A DNA stretch of 64,000 nucleotides from assembly GCF_900109115.1 (NCBI RefSeq), contig NZ_FNYV01000003.1, forward strand, positions 338,843 through 402,842. Reading direction: 5' to 3'. Every line of letters begins with the position of its first letter. The stretch's first letter is position 1. This DNA comes from Micromonospora phaseoli. GTDB taxonomy: Bacteria > Actinomycetota > Actinomycetes > Mycobacteriales > Micromonosporaceae. Position numbers and translations under genes: made by a program. The notes under the pieces were generated by a model. That model was not told where the DNA came from. It worked only from the letters and a program-made list of their open reading frames with translations, and ran no database searches. Positions 7,357-16,145 of this stretch are shown here, one piece after another.

Positions 7357-9924
7357 ATGACTGATACGGCGAGGACGGCCCGCACCGGCGTCCCCGAGCG
7401 TCCGAGTTTGGACGGGCTCGAGGAGACCTGGTCGCGCCGCTGGCAGGAGGACGGCACGTACGCGTTCGACCGGAGCAAGGAGCGGTCGGACGTATACGCG
7501 ATCGACACCCCGCCGCCGACCGTATCGGGCGAGCTGCACATGGGGCACGTCTTCTCGTACACGCACACCGACCTGGTCGCCCGGTTCCAGCGGATGCGCG
7601 GCCGGACGGTCTTCTACCCGATCGGCTGGGACGACAACGGCCTGCCCACCGAGCGTCGGGTGCAGAACGTCTACGGGGTGCGCTGCGAGGTGTCCCTGCC
7701 GTACGACCCGGACTGGCAGGCGCCGCAGGCTCCGGTGGACGACGCCGCCCGCAAGGACCCGACGCCGATCTCCCGGCGCAACTTCATCGAGCTGTGCGAG
7801 CGACTCACCGACTCCGACGAGCAGGTCTTCGAGGCGCTGTGGCGTCGGCTGGGGCTGTCCGTGGACTGGTCGCTGATGTACACCACCATCGGCCCGGTGG
7901 CCCGGGCCACCTCCCAGCGGGCGTTCCTGCGCAACCTGGCCCGGGGTGAGGCGTACCAGGCCGAGGCGCCGACGCTGTGGGACGTCGGTTTCGCCACCGC
8001 GGTGGCCCAGGCCGAGCTGGAGGACCGGGAGCGGCCCGGCGCGTACCACCGGTTGCGGTTCCACTCCCCCGGCGGGCGGGAGGTGCTGATCGACACCACC
8101 CGGCCGGAGCTGCTGCCGGCCTGCGTCGCGCTGGTCTGCCACCCCGACGACGAGCGGTACGCCGAACTGGTCGGCACGGCTGTGCGTACGCCCGTCTTCG
8201 GCGTCGAGGTGCCGGTGCGCGCGCACCCGCTGGCGGACCCGGCCAAGGGCACCGGCATCGCGATGGTCTGTACCTTCGGCGACCTCACCGACGTGACCTG
8301 GTGGCGGGAGTTGGCCCTGGACACCCGGGTGGTGATCGGGCGGGACGGTCGACTGTTGCCGGAGCCGCCGGCCGGGGTGCCCGCGCGACCGTACGCGGCG
8401 CTGGCCGGGCAGAGTGTGAACGGCGCCCGGCGCAGCGTCGTGGAGTTGCTGGCCGACGACGGTGATCTCGTCGGCGAACCGCGCCCGATCAGCCACCCGG
8501 TGAAGTTCTACGAGCGCGGCGACCGGCCCCTGGAGATCGTCTCGACCCGGCAGTGGTACCTGCGCAACGGCGGCCGGGACGCCCAACTGCGGGCGGAGTT
8601 GCTGGCCCGGGGGCGGGAGCTGCGCTGGGTGCCGGAGCACATGCGGCACCGTTACGAGCACTGGGTGGGCGGCCTGACCGGCGACTGGCTGGTCAGCCGG
8701 CAGCGCTTCTTCGGGGTGCCGGTGCCGGTGTGGTACCGGCTCGACGACGATGGCGAGCCGGACTGGTCCAACCCTCTCACGCCGGACGAGGCATCGCTGC
8801 CGGTCGACCCGTCCGAGGACGCCCCGCCCGGGTACGACGAGTCACAGCGCGGCGCGCCGGGCGGTTTCGTCGGCGACCCGGACGTGCTCGACACCTGGGC
8901 CACCTCGTCGCTGACCCCGCAGATCGTCGGCGGCTGGGAACGCGACCCGGACCTGTTCCGGCGGGTCTTCCCGATGGACCTGCGCCCGCAGGGCCACGAC
9001 ATCATCCGGACCTGGCTGTTCGCCACCGTGGTGCGGGCGCACCTGGAGCACGGCACGCTGCCCTGGCGGACGGCCGAGCTGTCCGGGTGGATCCTCGACC
9101 CGGACCGCAAGAAGATGTCGAAGTCCAAGGGCAACGTGGTCACCCCGATGGCCCTGCTGGAGCAGCATGGCTCCGACGCGGTGCGCTACTGGGCGGCCAG
9201 TGGCCGGCCCGGCACCGACCTCGCCTTCGATCCGGCCCAGATCAAGATCGGCCGGAGGCTCGCCACCAAGCTGCTCAACGCGTCGAAGTTCGCGCTCGGG
9301 CTGGGCGCCGCCGACGCGCTGCGCGCTGCGGCGACCGAGCCGCTGGACCGGGCCATGCTCGCCGAGCTGTCCTCCGTGGTCGCGCAGGCGACCGCCGCAT
9401 TCGAGGCGTACGACCACACGGCAGCGTTGCAGGCCACCGAGTCGTTCTTCTGGAGGTTCTGCGACGACTACATCGAGCTGGTGAAAGAGCGCGCCTACGG
9501 CACCGGTACCGGGGGCGATTCGGCCCGTGCGGCGCTGGCCAACGCGCTCTCGGTGCAGCTGCGGCTGCTCGCCCCGGTGCTGCCGTACGCGACCGAACAG
9601 GTCTGGTCCTGGTGGCGGTACGGCTCGGTGCACCGGTCGCCGTGGCCCACCACGTACGAGGTCGACCGAGCCATCCAGGGTGGTGCCGGCGACCCGGAGC
9701 TGCTGCGGCTGGCCTCCGACGCGTTGGGGCAGGTCCGGCGGGCCAAGTCCGAGCGGAAACTGTCGATGAAGGCAGAGGTCCCGCTGGCCGAGGCGCTCGG
9801 CCCGGCCGCCCTGCTCGACCAGCTCACCCTGGTCGTCGACGACCTGCGGGCGGCGGGCCACATCGGCAAGCTCGACCTGCTCCCCGACCGCACTCCCACC
9901 CTCGTCATCGCCTGCGCCTTCTAG
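7357..9924 (+). CDS. valS: Valyl-tRNA synthetase, archaeal-type
   Basis: An 855-residue class I aminoacyl-tRNA synthetase that charges tRNA-Val. It has the HIGH-like motif HMGH (61-64), the KMSKS motif (586-590), an intact-looking CP1 editing insert, and an anticodon-binding C-terminus. The segment after HIGH reads GWDDNGLPTERRVQ, the form found in archaeal-type ValS, whereas the usual bacterial enzyme has GTDHAGIATQ. The C-terminal coiled coil of standard bacterial ValS is also absent. It stands alone: no folC neighbour, which usually accompanies the standard actinobacterial valS. I infer that this may be either the sole ValS or a second, horizontally acquired copy; the window cannot decide. 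A dyad repeat cluster follows the stop codon. Confidence 0.92.
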   Translation: MTDTARTARTGVPERPSLDGLEETWSRRWQEDGTYAFDRSKERSDVYAIDTPPPTVSGELHMGHVFSYTHTDLVARFQRMRGRTVFYPIGWDDNGLPTERRVQNVYGVRCEVSLPYDPDWQAPQAPVDDAARKDPTPISRRNFIELCERLTDSDEQVFEALWRRLGLSVDWSLMYTTIGPVARATSQRAFLRNLARGEAYQAEAPTLWDVGFATAVAQAELEDRERPGAYHRLRFHSPGGREVLIDTTRPELLPACVALVCHPDDERYAELVGTAVRTPVFGVEVPVRAHPLADPAKGTGIAMVCTFGDLTDVTWWRELALDTRVVIGRDGRLLPEPPAGVPARPYAALAGQSVNGARRSVVELLADDGDLVGEPRPISHPVKFYERGDRPLEIVSTRQWYLRNGGRDAQLRAELLARGRELRWVPEHMRHRYEHWVGGLTGDWLVSRQRFFGVPVPVWYRLDDDGEPDWSNPLTPDEASLPVDPSEDAPPGYDESQRGAPGGFVGDPDVLDTWATSSLTPQIVGGWERDPDLFRRVFPMDLRPQGHDIIRTWLFATVVRAHLEHGTLPWRTAELSGWILDPDRKKMSKSKGNVVTPMALLEQHGSDAVRYWAASGRPGTDLAFDPAQIKIGRRLATKLLNASKFALGLGAADALRAAATEPLDRAMLAELSSVVAQATAAFEAYDHTAALQATESFFWRFCDDYIELVKERAYGTGTGGDSARAALANALSVQLRLLAPVLPYATEQVWSWWRYGSVHRSPWPTTYEVDRAIQGGAGDPELLRLASDALGQVRRAKSERKLSMKAEVPLAEALGPAALLDQLTLVVDDLRAAGHIGKLDLLPDRTPTLVIACAF

Positions 9925-9933
9925 CCCTGCCGG

Positions 9934-10069
9934 TAAGGAAGGGCCCCCTATTAACGCCTGGTGTATAGGAAGGGCCCCCTATTAACACCCGCTGACGCCA
10001 GAGGCGTCCGCGAACTGTTAATAGGGGGCCCCTGCTCTACCGGAGGCGTTAATAAGGGGCCCTTCCTTA
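9934..10069. repeat. Cluster of four GGGCCC repeat units in inverted pairs
   Basis: Units at about 9934-9959 and 9966-9989 (AAGGAAGGGCCCCC then TATTAAC) point one way, and units at 10017-10036 and 10044-10069 point the other. Unit 1 and the reverse complement of unit 4 agree at 25 of 26 positions, so the whole cluster can fold on itself. It fills the gap between the convergent valS and ABC-2 permease genes and could end transcription from both sides. Confidence 0.85.
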
Positions 10070-10073
10070 CACC

Positions 10074-10784
10074 TCAGCTGGTTTCGCCGGCGACGGAGAA
10101 GGAGCGCAGGCGGTCGATCGCGAGGAAGGTGGCGGCGACGCTGATCAGCACGGTCATCACCACCGCCACCGACACGGAGACCGTTGTGCTGAGCAGGTCG
10201 GTGGGGGCAAGCTGATCGGCCAACGCGATCACGTAGTGCTGGATGGACAGCACCCGGGTACCGGTGATCACGTTCCCGAGCAGCCCCTCCCAGATCAACA
10301 CGTAGACCAGGCCGAGCAGCACGGGCCGACGGGTGAGCAGACTGACGGCCACGAACAGCGCCGAGTAGGCGAGCGCCCCGACCGCCGCGGCGATGGCGAG
10401 CGCCAGGCCGAGGCGTACCGAATCGGCCAGCAGACCCGCGACGAACAGCGGGATCGCGACGGTGACCGCGGTGACCCCGGCCGCCACGGCCAGCTTCGGC
10501 AGCACGATCTGCCAGCGCGGCAGCGGCGTGGTGAGCACATGCACGACCGTGCCGTCGTCGATCTCGGCGCCGAGCACGCCGGTGCCGACGATCAGGGCGA
10601 CCACCGGCAGCACCACCGCCAGCCCGAGGCCGACGAGCACCGGCGGCCCCCAGTCGGTGGGCTCCACCCCCAACCCACGGGACAGCACGGCCAGCAGCAC
10701 CAGCAGTAATGGCAGCGGCAGCAGCAACAGGAACCGGCGGCGTCCGAACAGCCCACGCACGGTGATCCATGAAACAGTGGACAT
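10074..10784 (-). CDS. ABC-2 type permease, operon gene 4
   Basis: A 236-residue integral membrane protein with about six hydrophobic segments, the last gene of a four-gene minus-strand operon. Its ATG shares one base with the stop codon of the preceding ATPase gene (TGATG). The segment GAEIDDGTVVHVLTTPLPRWQIVLPK is typical of ABC-2 permeases, where an amphipathic loop precedes the second membrane helix. It presumably pairs with the ATPase at 10784-11734. The substrate is unknown. It ends just before the repeat cluster. Confidence 0.85.
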   Translation of the reverse strand: MSTVSWITVRGLFGRRRFLLLLPLPLLLVLLAVLSRGLGVEPTDWGPPVLVGLGLAVVLPVVALIVGTGVLGAEIDDGTVVHVLTTPLPRWQIVLPKLAVAAGVTAVTVAIPLFVAGLLADSVRLGLALAIAAAVGALAYSALFVAVSLLTRRPVLLGLVYVLIWEGLLGNVITGTRVLSIQHYVIALADQLAPTDLLSTTVSVSVAVVMTVLISVAATFLAIDRLRSFSVAGETS

Positions 10785-11734
10785 CAGGCCTCCACCAGGT
10801 AGGAGAAGACGCTCTCCAGGGATTCGTCCTCGGGCACGAGCTGGTGCACCCGTACGCCGCGGGCCAGAGCGACCTTCGGCAGCGCCCGGGTGAAGGCACC
10901 GTAGTCGCCGGCCCGGACGGTCAGCCCGTCCCGGCCCAACTCCACGCCGCCCACCGACGGTTCGGCCATCAGGGCGACGGCCAACGCACGGTCGTCGGTC
11001 GAGCGGATCGCGAAGACGTGCGGCCGGTTGGTCATCAGTCGGCGGATGGTCCGGAAGTCGCCGGAGGCCGCGAGCCGGCCGGCGACCATCACCTGCACGG
11101 TGCCGGAGACCTGCTCGACCTCCTCCAGGATGTGCGAGCTGAACAGGATGGTGCGGCCGCCGTCGCCGAGCGAGTGCAGCAGCTCCATCATGTGCAGCCG
11201 CTGCCGCGGGTCCATGCCGTTGAACGGCTCGTCGAGCAGCAACACCTGCGGGTCGTGCACCAGGGCCGCCGCGACCCGGGTCCGTTGCCGCATGCCCTTG
11301 GAGTACGTGCCGATCCGGCGGTCCTGTGCGTCCTCCATCTCGACCAGGGCCACTGCCCGACGGGCCGCCGACTGCGGGTCCGGCAGCTTGTGCAGCTTCG
11401 CGGTGGCCAGCACGAACTCGTACGCGGTGAGGAAGGTGTGCACCGCCTCCCGCTCGCTGACCAGCCCGAGGCGCCGGTAGACCTCCGGGTTGCGCCAGGT
11501 GGACCGGCCGTCCAGGCTGACGGTGCCCCGGGAGGGGGCGAGGAAGCCGGCCATCATGTGCAGCAGCGTGGTCTTACCCGCGCCGTTGGGGCCGAGCAGC
11601 CCGGTCACTCCGGGCCCCAGGCTCATGCTCACGTCGTTGACCGCGACCACGTTGCCGTACCAGCGGGAGACCCCGGCGAGGTCGAGGGTGCTGGTGGCGG
11701 TGGCCGGCCGGGTGGCGGAATCGGTCGTGGTCAT
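10784..11734 (-). CDS. ABC-2 transporter ATP-binding protein, operon gene 3
   Basis: A 316-residue ATPase. The frame is open further upstream, but ATG 11734 is chosen because it overlaps the preceding permease stop (ATGA). It has Walker A GPNGAGKTT, a signature-like YSKGMRQR, Walker B VLLLDEPFNGMD and an H-loop SSHILEE, followed by a C-terminal domain of about 90 residues like those of other ABC-2 ATPases (CcmA group). It presumably energises the adjacent permeases. Overlaps of 4 and 1 bases on its two sides indicate tight translational coupling. Confidence 0.9.
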   Translation of the reverse strand: MTTTDSATRPATATSTLDLAGVSRWYGNVVAVNDVSMSLGPGVTGLLGPNGAGKTTLLHMMAGFLAPSRGTVSLDGRSTWRNPEVYRRLGLVSEREAVHTFLTAYEFVLATAKLHKLPDPQSAARRAVALVEMEDAQDRRIGTYSKGMRQRTRVAAALVHDPQVLLLDEPFNGMDPRQRLHMMELLHSLGDGGRTILFSSHILEEVEQVSGTVQVMVAGRLAASGDFRTIRRLMTNRPHVFAIRSTDDRALAVALMAEPSVGGVELGRDGLTVRAGDYGAFTRALPKVALARGVRVHQLVPEDESLESVFSYLVEA

Positions 11735-12612
11735 CGTGCGGCCACCTTCCGGTAGCGGGCCAGCAGCAGGGTGACGCAGGCGGCCACGAGCGCGACGGCG
11801 GCCAGCGCGTACACCGGGCCGAATGGTCCGAGGTCGGGTACGACACCGTCCGGGTCGGTGATCAGCAGGTCGCGCATCGTCCAGACGCCGACGCCCTGCA
11901 CCAGGGTGGGCGGCGAGGCGATGCCCGCCAACTGGTTCGCCGCCTGTGCGGGCAGGATCGACAGGACGCCGACGACCGGCGTGGTCATCAGGAACACCGC
12001 GACGATCCCGCCGGCGGCGAAGGCCCGCTTGCCGGTCAGCGAGGCGATCAGCAGGCCGATCGAGGCGAAGACCGCCGCCCACAGGCCGGCGTAGAGCAGC
12101 CCGGGCAGCAGGTCCAGCAGTTCGTCCCAGACTCCGCCCATCCCGTCCGAGGTGAACGCCGCGCCGAGGAACATCACCAGCTGCGGCGCGCCGAGCAGCA
12201 GGAAGAGCGCGGTGACCAGTGCGAGCAGCTTGGCCAGCGGGTAGTCCGCGTGCGACAGCGGCCGGGAGAAGTACAGCGGGAGCACGCCGCTGCGCAGGTC
12301 GCGGGAGACCAGTTCGGGCGCGGCCACCGCGGTGAAGAAGATGACCAGCCAGCTCATCGAGTCGGCGAACTGGGCGTACGTCATGACCGTCTCGCCGATC
12401 TGGCTGCGGATCGCGGTCACCGCCGCAGCCACCATCAGCACGATGCCGACCACCAGCCAGGGGAAGATCTTGGCCTTGGCGCTGCGGCCCAACCCGAAGG
12501 CGGTCCGCACGCCGTGCAGGTACAGCGCACCGAAGACGTACCGGCGGCCGAGCCGGGGGCCGGTGTAACGCTGGTAGCCGATGTCGTGGATGACGCCGGT
12601 CGGCTCAGGCAT
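11731..12612 (-). CDS. ABC-2 type permease, operon gene 2
   Basis: A 293-residue membrane protein with about six membrane segments. It contains the motif ELVSRDLRSGVLPLYFSRPLSHADYPLAK, characteristic of ABC-2 permeases in which the polar loop before helix 2 contacts the ATPase. The N-terminus (GVIHDIGYQRYTGPRLGR) resembles a group of actinobacterial ABC-2 permeases of unknown substrate. It overlaps its upstream ATPase gene by 8 bases and the downstream one by 4. Confidence 0.86.
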   Translation of the reverse strand: MPEPTGVIHDIGYQRYTGPRLGRRYVFGALYLHGVRTAFGLGRSAKAKIFPWLVVGIVLMVAAAVTAIRSQIGETVMTYAQFADSMSWLVIFFTAVAAPELVSRDLRSGVLPLYFSRPLSHADYPLAKLLALVTALFLLLGAPQLVMFLGAAFTSDGMGGVWDELLDLLPGLLYAGLWAAVFASIGLLIASLTGKRAFAAGGIVAVFLMTTPVVGVLSILPAQAANQLAGIASPPTLVQGVGVWTMRDLLITDPDGVVPDLGPFGPVYALAAVALVAACVTLLLARYRKVAAR

Positions 12613-13519
12613 GGCTGCTCTCCCTCCGGGCGAATAGCTCGGCCACCCGGTGCCGACGCTGGTCCAGCCGGTGCAGCGGCAGGTCCAGTTCGGCCACCGC
12701 GCCGAGGATCTGGTCGTAGGTGCCCTGGTCGGCGAGCGGAACGAGCAGCAGCCGTCCCTCCCGCCCGACCGGCAGGTCGAGCGCGGCCAGCCGGGCGGCC
12801 AGCGCCTCGGTGCCCTCGCTGACCTCGACCGCGAGCACGTCGGTGGCCGTCGTCATCGCGGCGATGTGGTCGGCTCGCAGCAGCCGCCCACCGTCGATGG
12901 CGACCAGGGTGTCGCAGATCCGCTCGACCTCGCCGAGCAGGTGCGAGCAGACCAGCACGGAGATGCCGAACTCGGTGCCGATCCGCTGCACCAGGGCGAG
13001 CATCGCGTCCCGACCGGCCGGGTCGAGGCCGTTGGTGGGCTCGTCGAGCAGCAGCAGGTCGGGGTCGTGCACCAGCGCCTGGGCGAGCTTGACCCGCTGT
13101 TTCATGCCGGTGGAGTAGCCGCCCACCGGCCGGTGGCGCTCCTCGTGCAGCCCCACGTGGCGTAGCGCCTCGGAGGCCCGTTCCCGGGCGACCGTACGCG
13201 GCAGGCCGCTGATCCGCCCGAGATGGGTGACCAGTTCGGCGGCGGACAGGTCGGGCGGCAGGCAGTCGTGCTCCGGCATGTAGCCGACCCGGGCGCGCAC
13301 CGCCGCCGTGTCGACGGTCGGGTCGAGCCCCAGCACCTGTATCCGGCCGCGGGTCGGGGTCAGCAGGCCGAGCAGCAGCTTGATGAGGGTCGACTTGCCG
13401 GCGCCGTTGGCGCCGACCAGGCCGACTATCCCAGGCTCCACCGCGACTGTCAGCTCGGACAGTGCGGTGACGCCGCCGCCGTAGACCTTCGTCAACGACT
13501 CGGTTGCGATCAGTGTCAC
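12605..13519 (-). CDS. ABC-2 transporter ATP-binding protein, operon gene 1
   Basis: A 304-residue ATPase that opens the four-gene operon. Motifs: Walker A GANGAGKST, signature-like YSTGMKQR, Walker B LLLLDEPTNGLD, H-loop CSHLLGE, then a C-terminal regulatory tail. The operon order ATPase-permease-ATPase-permease suggests either two transporters or one hetero-oligomeric complex; which ATPase serves which permease is inference. The upstream region faces the divergent DM13 gene. Confidence 0.9.
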   Translation of the reverse strand: MTLIATESLTKVYGGGVTALSELTVAVEPGIVGLVGANGAGKSTLIKLLLGLLTPTRGRIQVLGLDPTVDTAAVRARVGYMPEHDCLPPDLSAAELVTHLGRISGLPRTVARERASEALRHVGLHEERHRPVGGYSTGMKQRVKLAQALVHDPDLLLLDEPTNGLDPAGRDAMLALVQRIGTEFGISVLVCSHLLGEVERICDTLVAIDGGRLLRADHIAAMTTATDVLAVEVSEGTEALAARLAALDLPVGREGRLLLVPLADQGTYDQILGAVAELDLPLHRLDQRRHRVAELFARRESSHA

Positions 13520-13725
13520 GCCGACAGCCTAGGGCCGTCGGACAACGCGACGCGCTCCGGAAGGCACCCCGGTTTCCCCTGATCCCCGTCCGACCTCCCC
13601 CTAGGGAAGATGCCGCGCAGTCGGAACATCGCCACCGGCCGTGGCGGCTGACCGGCTGGTGGCGGTTGGGTCACGAGACGGAGTCCGGGGCAGACCATCG
13701 CGGCGGCACGAGACACACTGGGGGC
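13520..13725. other. Divergent promoter region
   Basis: About 200 bp between the ABC-2 operon and the DM13 gene, which are transcribed away from each other. It must hold both promoters. I do not see a clear operator or repeat. Confidence 0.4.
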
Positions 13726-14292
13726 ATGTTTGCCCGCCTCTTCCGCACCCCGTTGACCTGGATCGCGGTCGTCGTACTGGCCACCGGCGCAGCGTTCGGG
13801 CTGTACTGGTTCCAGCCCTGGAAACTGCTCACCGACACCGAGGTGGCCGAACAGCTGACCACGGTCGCGACGCCGGCCGGGTCCGCCGCGCCCGACTCCC
13901 CGACGCCCGACTCCCCGACGCCCGAAGGCAGCGCTGCGGCCCTGGTCAGCTCCGGCGACTTCGTCAGTCACGAGCACGACACGTCGGGCGGCGCCCGCAT
14001 CGTCCGCACCGGGGACGGGCGGCACCGACTCGAACTGGTCGGGCTGAGCACCTCCAACGGCCCGGATCTGCGGGTCTGGCTCACCGACCAGCCGGTCGTC
14101 GAGGGTCGGGCCGGTTGGCACCTGTTCGACGACGGCCGCTGGGTCGAGCTGGGGCGACTCAAGGGCAATCTCGGCGATCAGGGCTACGAGATCCCCGCCG
14201 ACATCGAGCTGGACGATCTGACCAGCGTCTCCATCTGGTGCAAGCGGTTCGCCGTCTCGTTCGGCGCGGCGGCACTGAGCCGCGCCGGCTGA
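13726..14292 (+). CDS. Membrane-anchored DM13-domain protein
   Basis: A 188-residue protein starting at ATG 13726. A single hydrophobic N-terminal segment (about 9-28) anchors it to the membrane, a Pro/Ser/Thr linker with a repeated PDSPT follows, and residues 73-186 match the DM13 fold (GDFVSHEHDTSGGARIV, LSTSNGPDLRVWLTD, SVSIWCKRFAVSFGAA). In DM13 proteins the late Cys-containing strand is thought to bind a redox centre; here Cys is in SIWCKRF. The role in electron transfer or adhesion is inferred from the family only. Confidence 0.82.
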   Translation: MFARLFRTPLTWIAVVVLATGAAFGLYWFQPWKLLTDTEVAEQLTTVATPAGSAAPDSPTPDSPTPEGSAAALVSSGDFVSHEHDTSGGARIVRTGDGRHRLELVGLSTSNGPDLRVWLTDQPVVEGRAGWHLFDDGRWVELGRLKGNLGDQGYEIPADIELDDLTSVSIWCKRFAVSFGAAALSRAG

Positions 14293-14336
14293 GCAGGTCG
14301 CTGATCTGCCGGCCGCTGCCAACTGCGGGAGATGCC

Positions 14337-14363
14337 GGCCCGGGACACGCGGGATGTCGGGCC
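14337..14363 (+). terminator. Possible intrinsic terminator after the DM13 gene
   Basis: A hairpin with GGCCC (14337-14341) against GGGCC (14359-14363), then GACA against TGTC after a two-base bulge, followed by TTCCCCC. It is 45 bp past the DM13 stop codon. Confidence 0.4.
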
Positions 14364-14525
14364 TTCCCCCGCCCGGACACCGCGTGATGCCGCATCCCGT
14401 GGCGCCGACTCTCCGGCAGCCAGGCGCAGCGAGCCAGGCGGCCCGGACGCCGGGAGGAGTGGCGCTCTCGACCGATCGACGGGCGGCTGCGAAACTGTGT
14501 GCCGGTCGCCGGAGTTGGGGGTTTG

Positions 14526-16055
14526 ATGAGCAACGGGTGGGTGCTGCCCGACGAGGTGCTGCGGGAGGCGCCGACGTACACGCCGCGTCCCGGTGAGCTA
14601 GCGGATCTGGAGCTGCTGCTGACCGGTGCGTACGCGCCGCTGACCGGGTTCATGACCAGGGCCGACCTGGTCTCCGTCAGCCGGCGCGGCCGGCTGGTGG
14701 ACGGGGCCACCTGGCCCGTCGCCGTCACCCTCCAGGTGCCCACGGCGCTGGTGCAGAAGTTCGACCTCACCGACCCTGGCCGCCGGACGCTCGTGCTCAC
14801 CGACGGCGAGGGCGCACCGACCGCGGCGCTGGAGGTGGCCGACACCTGGGTGGTCCGCGACGGGGTGGCCGGGGTCGGTGGCAGCGTCCACCGGCTCGGC
14901 GACGGTGGCCACGGCCCGTTCCAACGGCTGCGGCGTACGCCCGAGGAGATCCGACCGCTGCTGCCGCCCGGCCGGGTACTCGGGGTGGTCGCCGACCGCC
15001 CGCTGCACCGGCCGCAACTGGCCCAGATCGCACATGCCGTGCGTACCCTGAGCGCGCATCTGCTGGTCATGATCCCGGTGGGTGAGGACGGCACCGGCGG
15101 GCTGCCGCCGGAGTCGCTGGTGCGCAGCATCTTCGCCGCCCGCGACCGGATGCCACCGGCGACCCTCTTCGCCGTGCCGTTCTCCCGGCGGCGGGACGAG
15201 ATCAGTGACGCCCTGCTGCTGGCCCGGGTCTCCGCCGCGTACGGCGTCACCCACCTGCTCTCCACCGGCGACATGCTCTCCGGAGCCGGGCTGCGGGTGC
15301 TGGTGCCCCGCGAGCTGGCGTACGACAACCGGGACGGCCAGTGGCGCTGGCGCGAGGACATCCCGCCGCGTAACCGGCGGCTGGCGCTGACTCAGGAGGA
15401 GATCGACGACCTACTGGACCGGGGCTTCCCGCTGCCCGAGTGGCACACTCCGCCGGCGGTGGCGAAGGAGTTGAGCCGGGCCCGCCCGGCCCGACGGCAC
15501 CGGGGCCTGGTGGTGTTCCTGACCGGGCTCTCCGGGTCCGGGAAGTCGACCGTCGCCCGTGGCCTCGCCGACGCGCTGCGCGAGGAGGGCGAACGCACGG
15601 TCACGCTGCTCGACGGCGACGTGGTGCGCCGTGAGTTGACCGCCGGCCTGGGCTTCAGCAAGGCCGACCGGGACACCAACGTCCGCCGGATCGGTTGGGT
15701 CGCCGCCGAGATCGCCCGGCACCACGGGATCGGCATCTGCTGCCCGATCGCCCCGTACGCCAAGGCCCGGGCGACCGCCCGGGAGATGGCTGCGGCGGCG
15801 GGCGCGGGGTTCGTGCTGGTGCACGTCGCCACGCCGCTGGAGGTCTGTGAACGACGTGACCGCAAGGGCCTGTACGCGCGGGCGCGGGCCGGACTGCTCA
15901 CCGGGATGACGGGCATCGACGACCCGTACGAGGAGCCGACCGACGCGGATCTGGTGCTGGACACGACCGACCTCAGCGTGGACGAGGCGGTCCACCGGGT
16001 GCTGCACCATCTGACCGAGACCGGGTGGGTGGAGCCCCGTCTACCGTCGATCTGA
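14526..16055 (+). CDS. cysC: APS kinase with an N-terminal ATP-sulfurylase-like domain
   Basis: A 509-residue two-domain protein. ATG 14526 is preferred to an upstream in-frame opening because GTTGGGGG lies just before it. The C-terminal third is an adenylylsulfate kinase with P-loop GLSGSGKST (334-342), DGDVVRRELTAGLGFSKADRDTN and RKGLYARARAG. It phosphorylates APS to PAPS in sulfate activation. Residues 1-320 resemble ATP sulfurylase (PUA-like N-terminus and GYAPLTGF), but where active enzymes have RNPxHxxH this protein has ADRPLHRPQLA, so the sulfurylase site is probably dead. No cysD/cysN or other sulfate genes adjoin. The protein may supply PAPS for sulfation with a regulatory N-domain, by analogy with fused enzymes of eukaryotes. 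Confidence 0.85.
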   Translation: MSNGWVLPDEVLREAPTYTPRPGELADLELLLTGAYAPLTGFMTRADLVSVSRRGRLVDGATWPVAVTLQVPTALVQKFDLTDPGRRTLVLTDGEGAPTAALEVADTWVVRDGVAGVGGSVHRLGDGGHGPFQRLRRTPEEIRPLLPPGRVLGVVADRPLHRPQLAQIAHAVRTLSAHLLVMIPVGEDGTGGLPPESLVRSIFAARDRMPPATLFAVPFSRRRDEISDALLLARVSAAYGVTHLLSTGDMLSGAGLRVLVPRELAYDNRDGQWRWREDIPPRNRRLALTQEEIDDLLDRGFPLPEWHTPPAVAKELSRARPARRHRGLVVFLTGLSGSGKSTVARGLADALREEGERTVTLLDGDVVRRELTAGLGFSKADRDTNVRRIGWVAAEIARHHGIGICCPIAPYAKARATAREMAAAAGAGFVLVHVATPLEVCERRDRKGLYARARAGLLTGMTGIDDPYEEPTDADLVLDTTDLSVDEAVHRVLHHLTETGWVEPRLPSI

Positions 16056-16094
16056 GCACGGCGTCGTCCCATCCGGTGCCCGCCCGTCGGCTAG

Positions 16095-16134
16095 TGTTTA
16101 TCTCTGTTCGGAGATGTTCATTCATGTGAGCCGG
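16095..16134 (+). promoter_or_regulatory. Phased direct repeats before the deoR-galT operon
   Basis: TGTT occurs at 16095, 16105 and 16115, and TGTG at 16125, exactly 10 bp apart. An ATCTC/GAGAT dyad (16100-16115) overlaps them. Family knowledge: DeoR regulators often bind direct repeats phased to one helical turn. The site lies 11 to 50 bp before the regulator's start, so autoregulation is inferred. Confidence 0.45.
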
Positions 16135-16145
16135 GAAGGTGGCGG

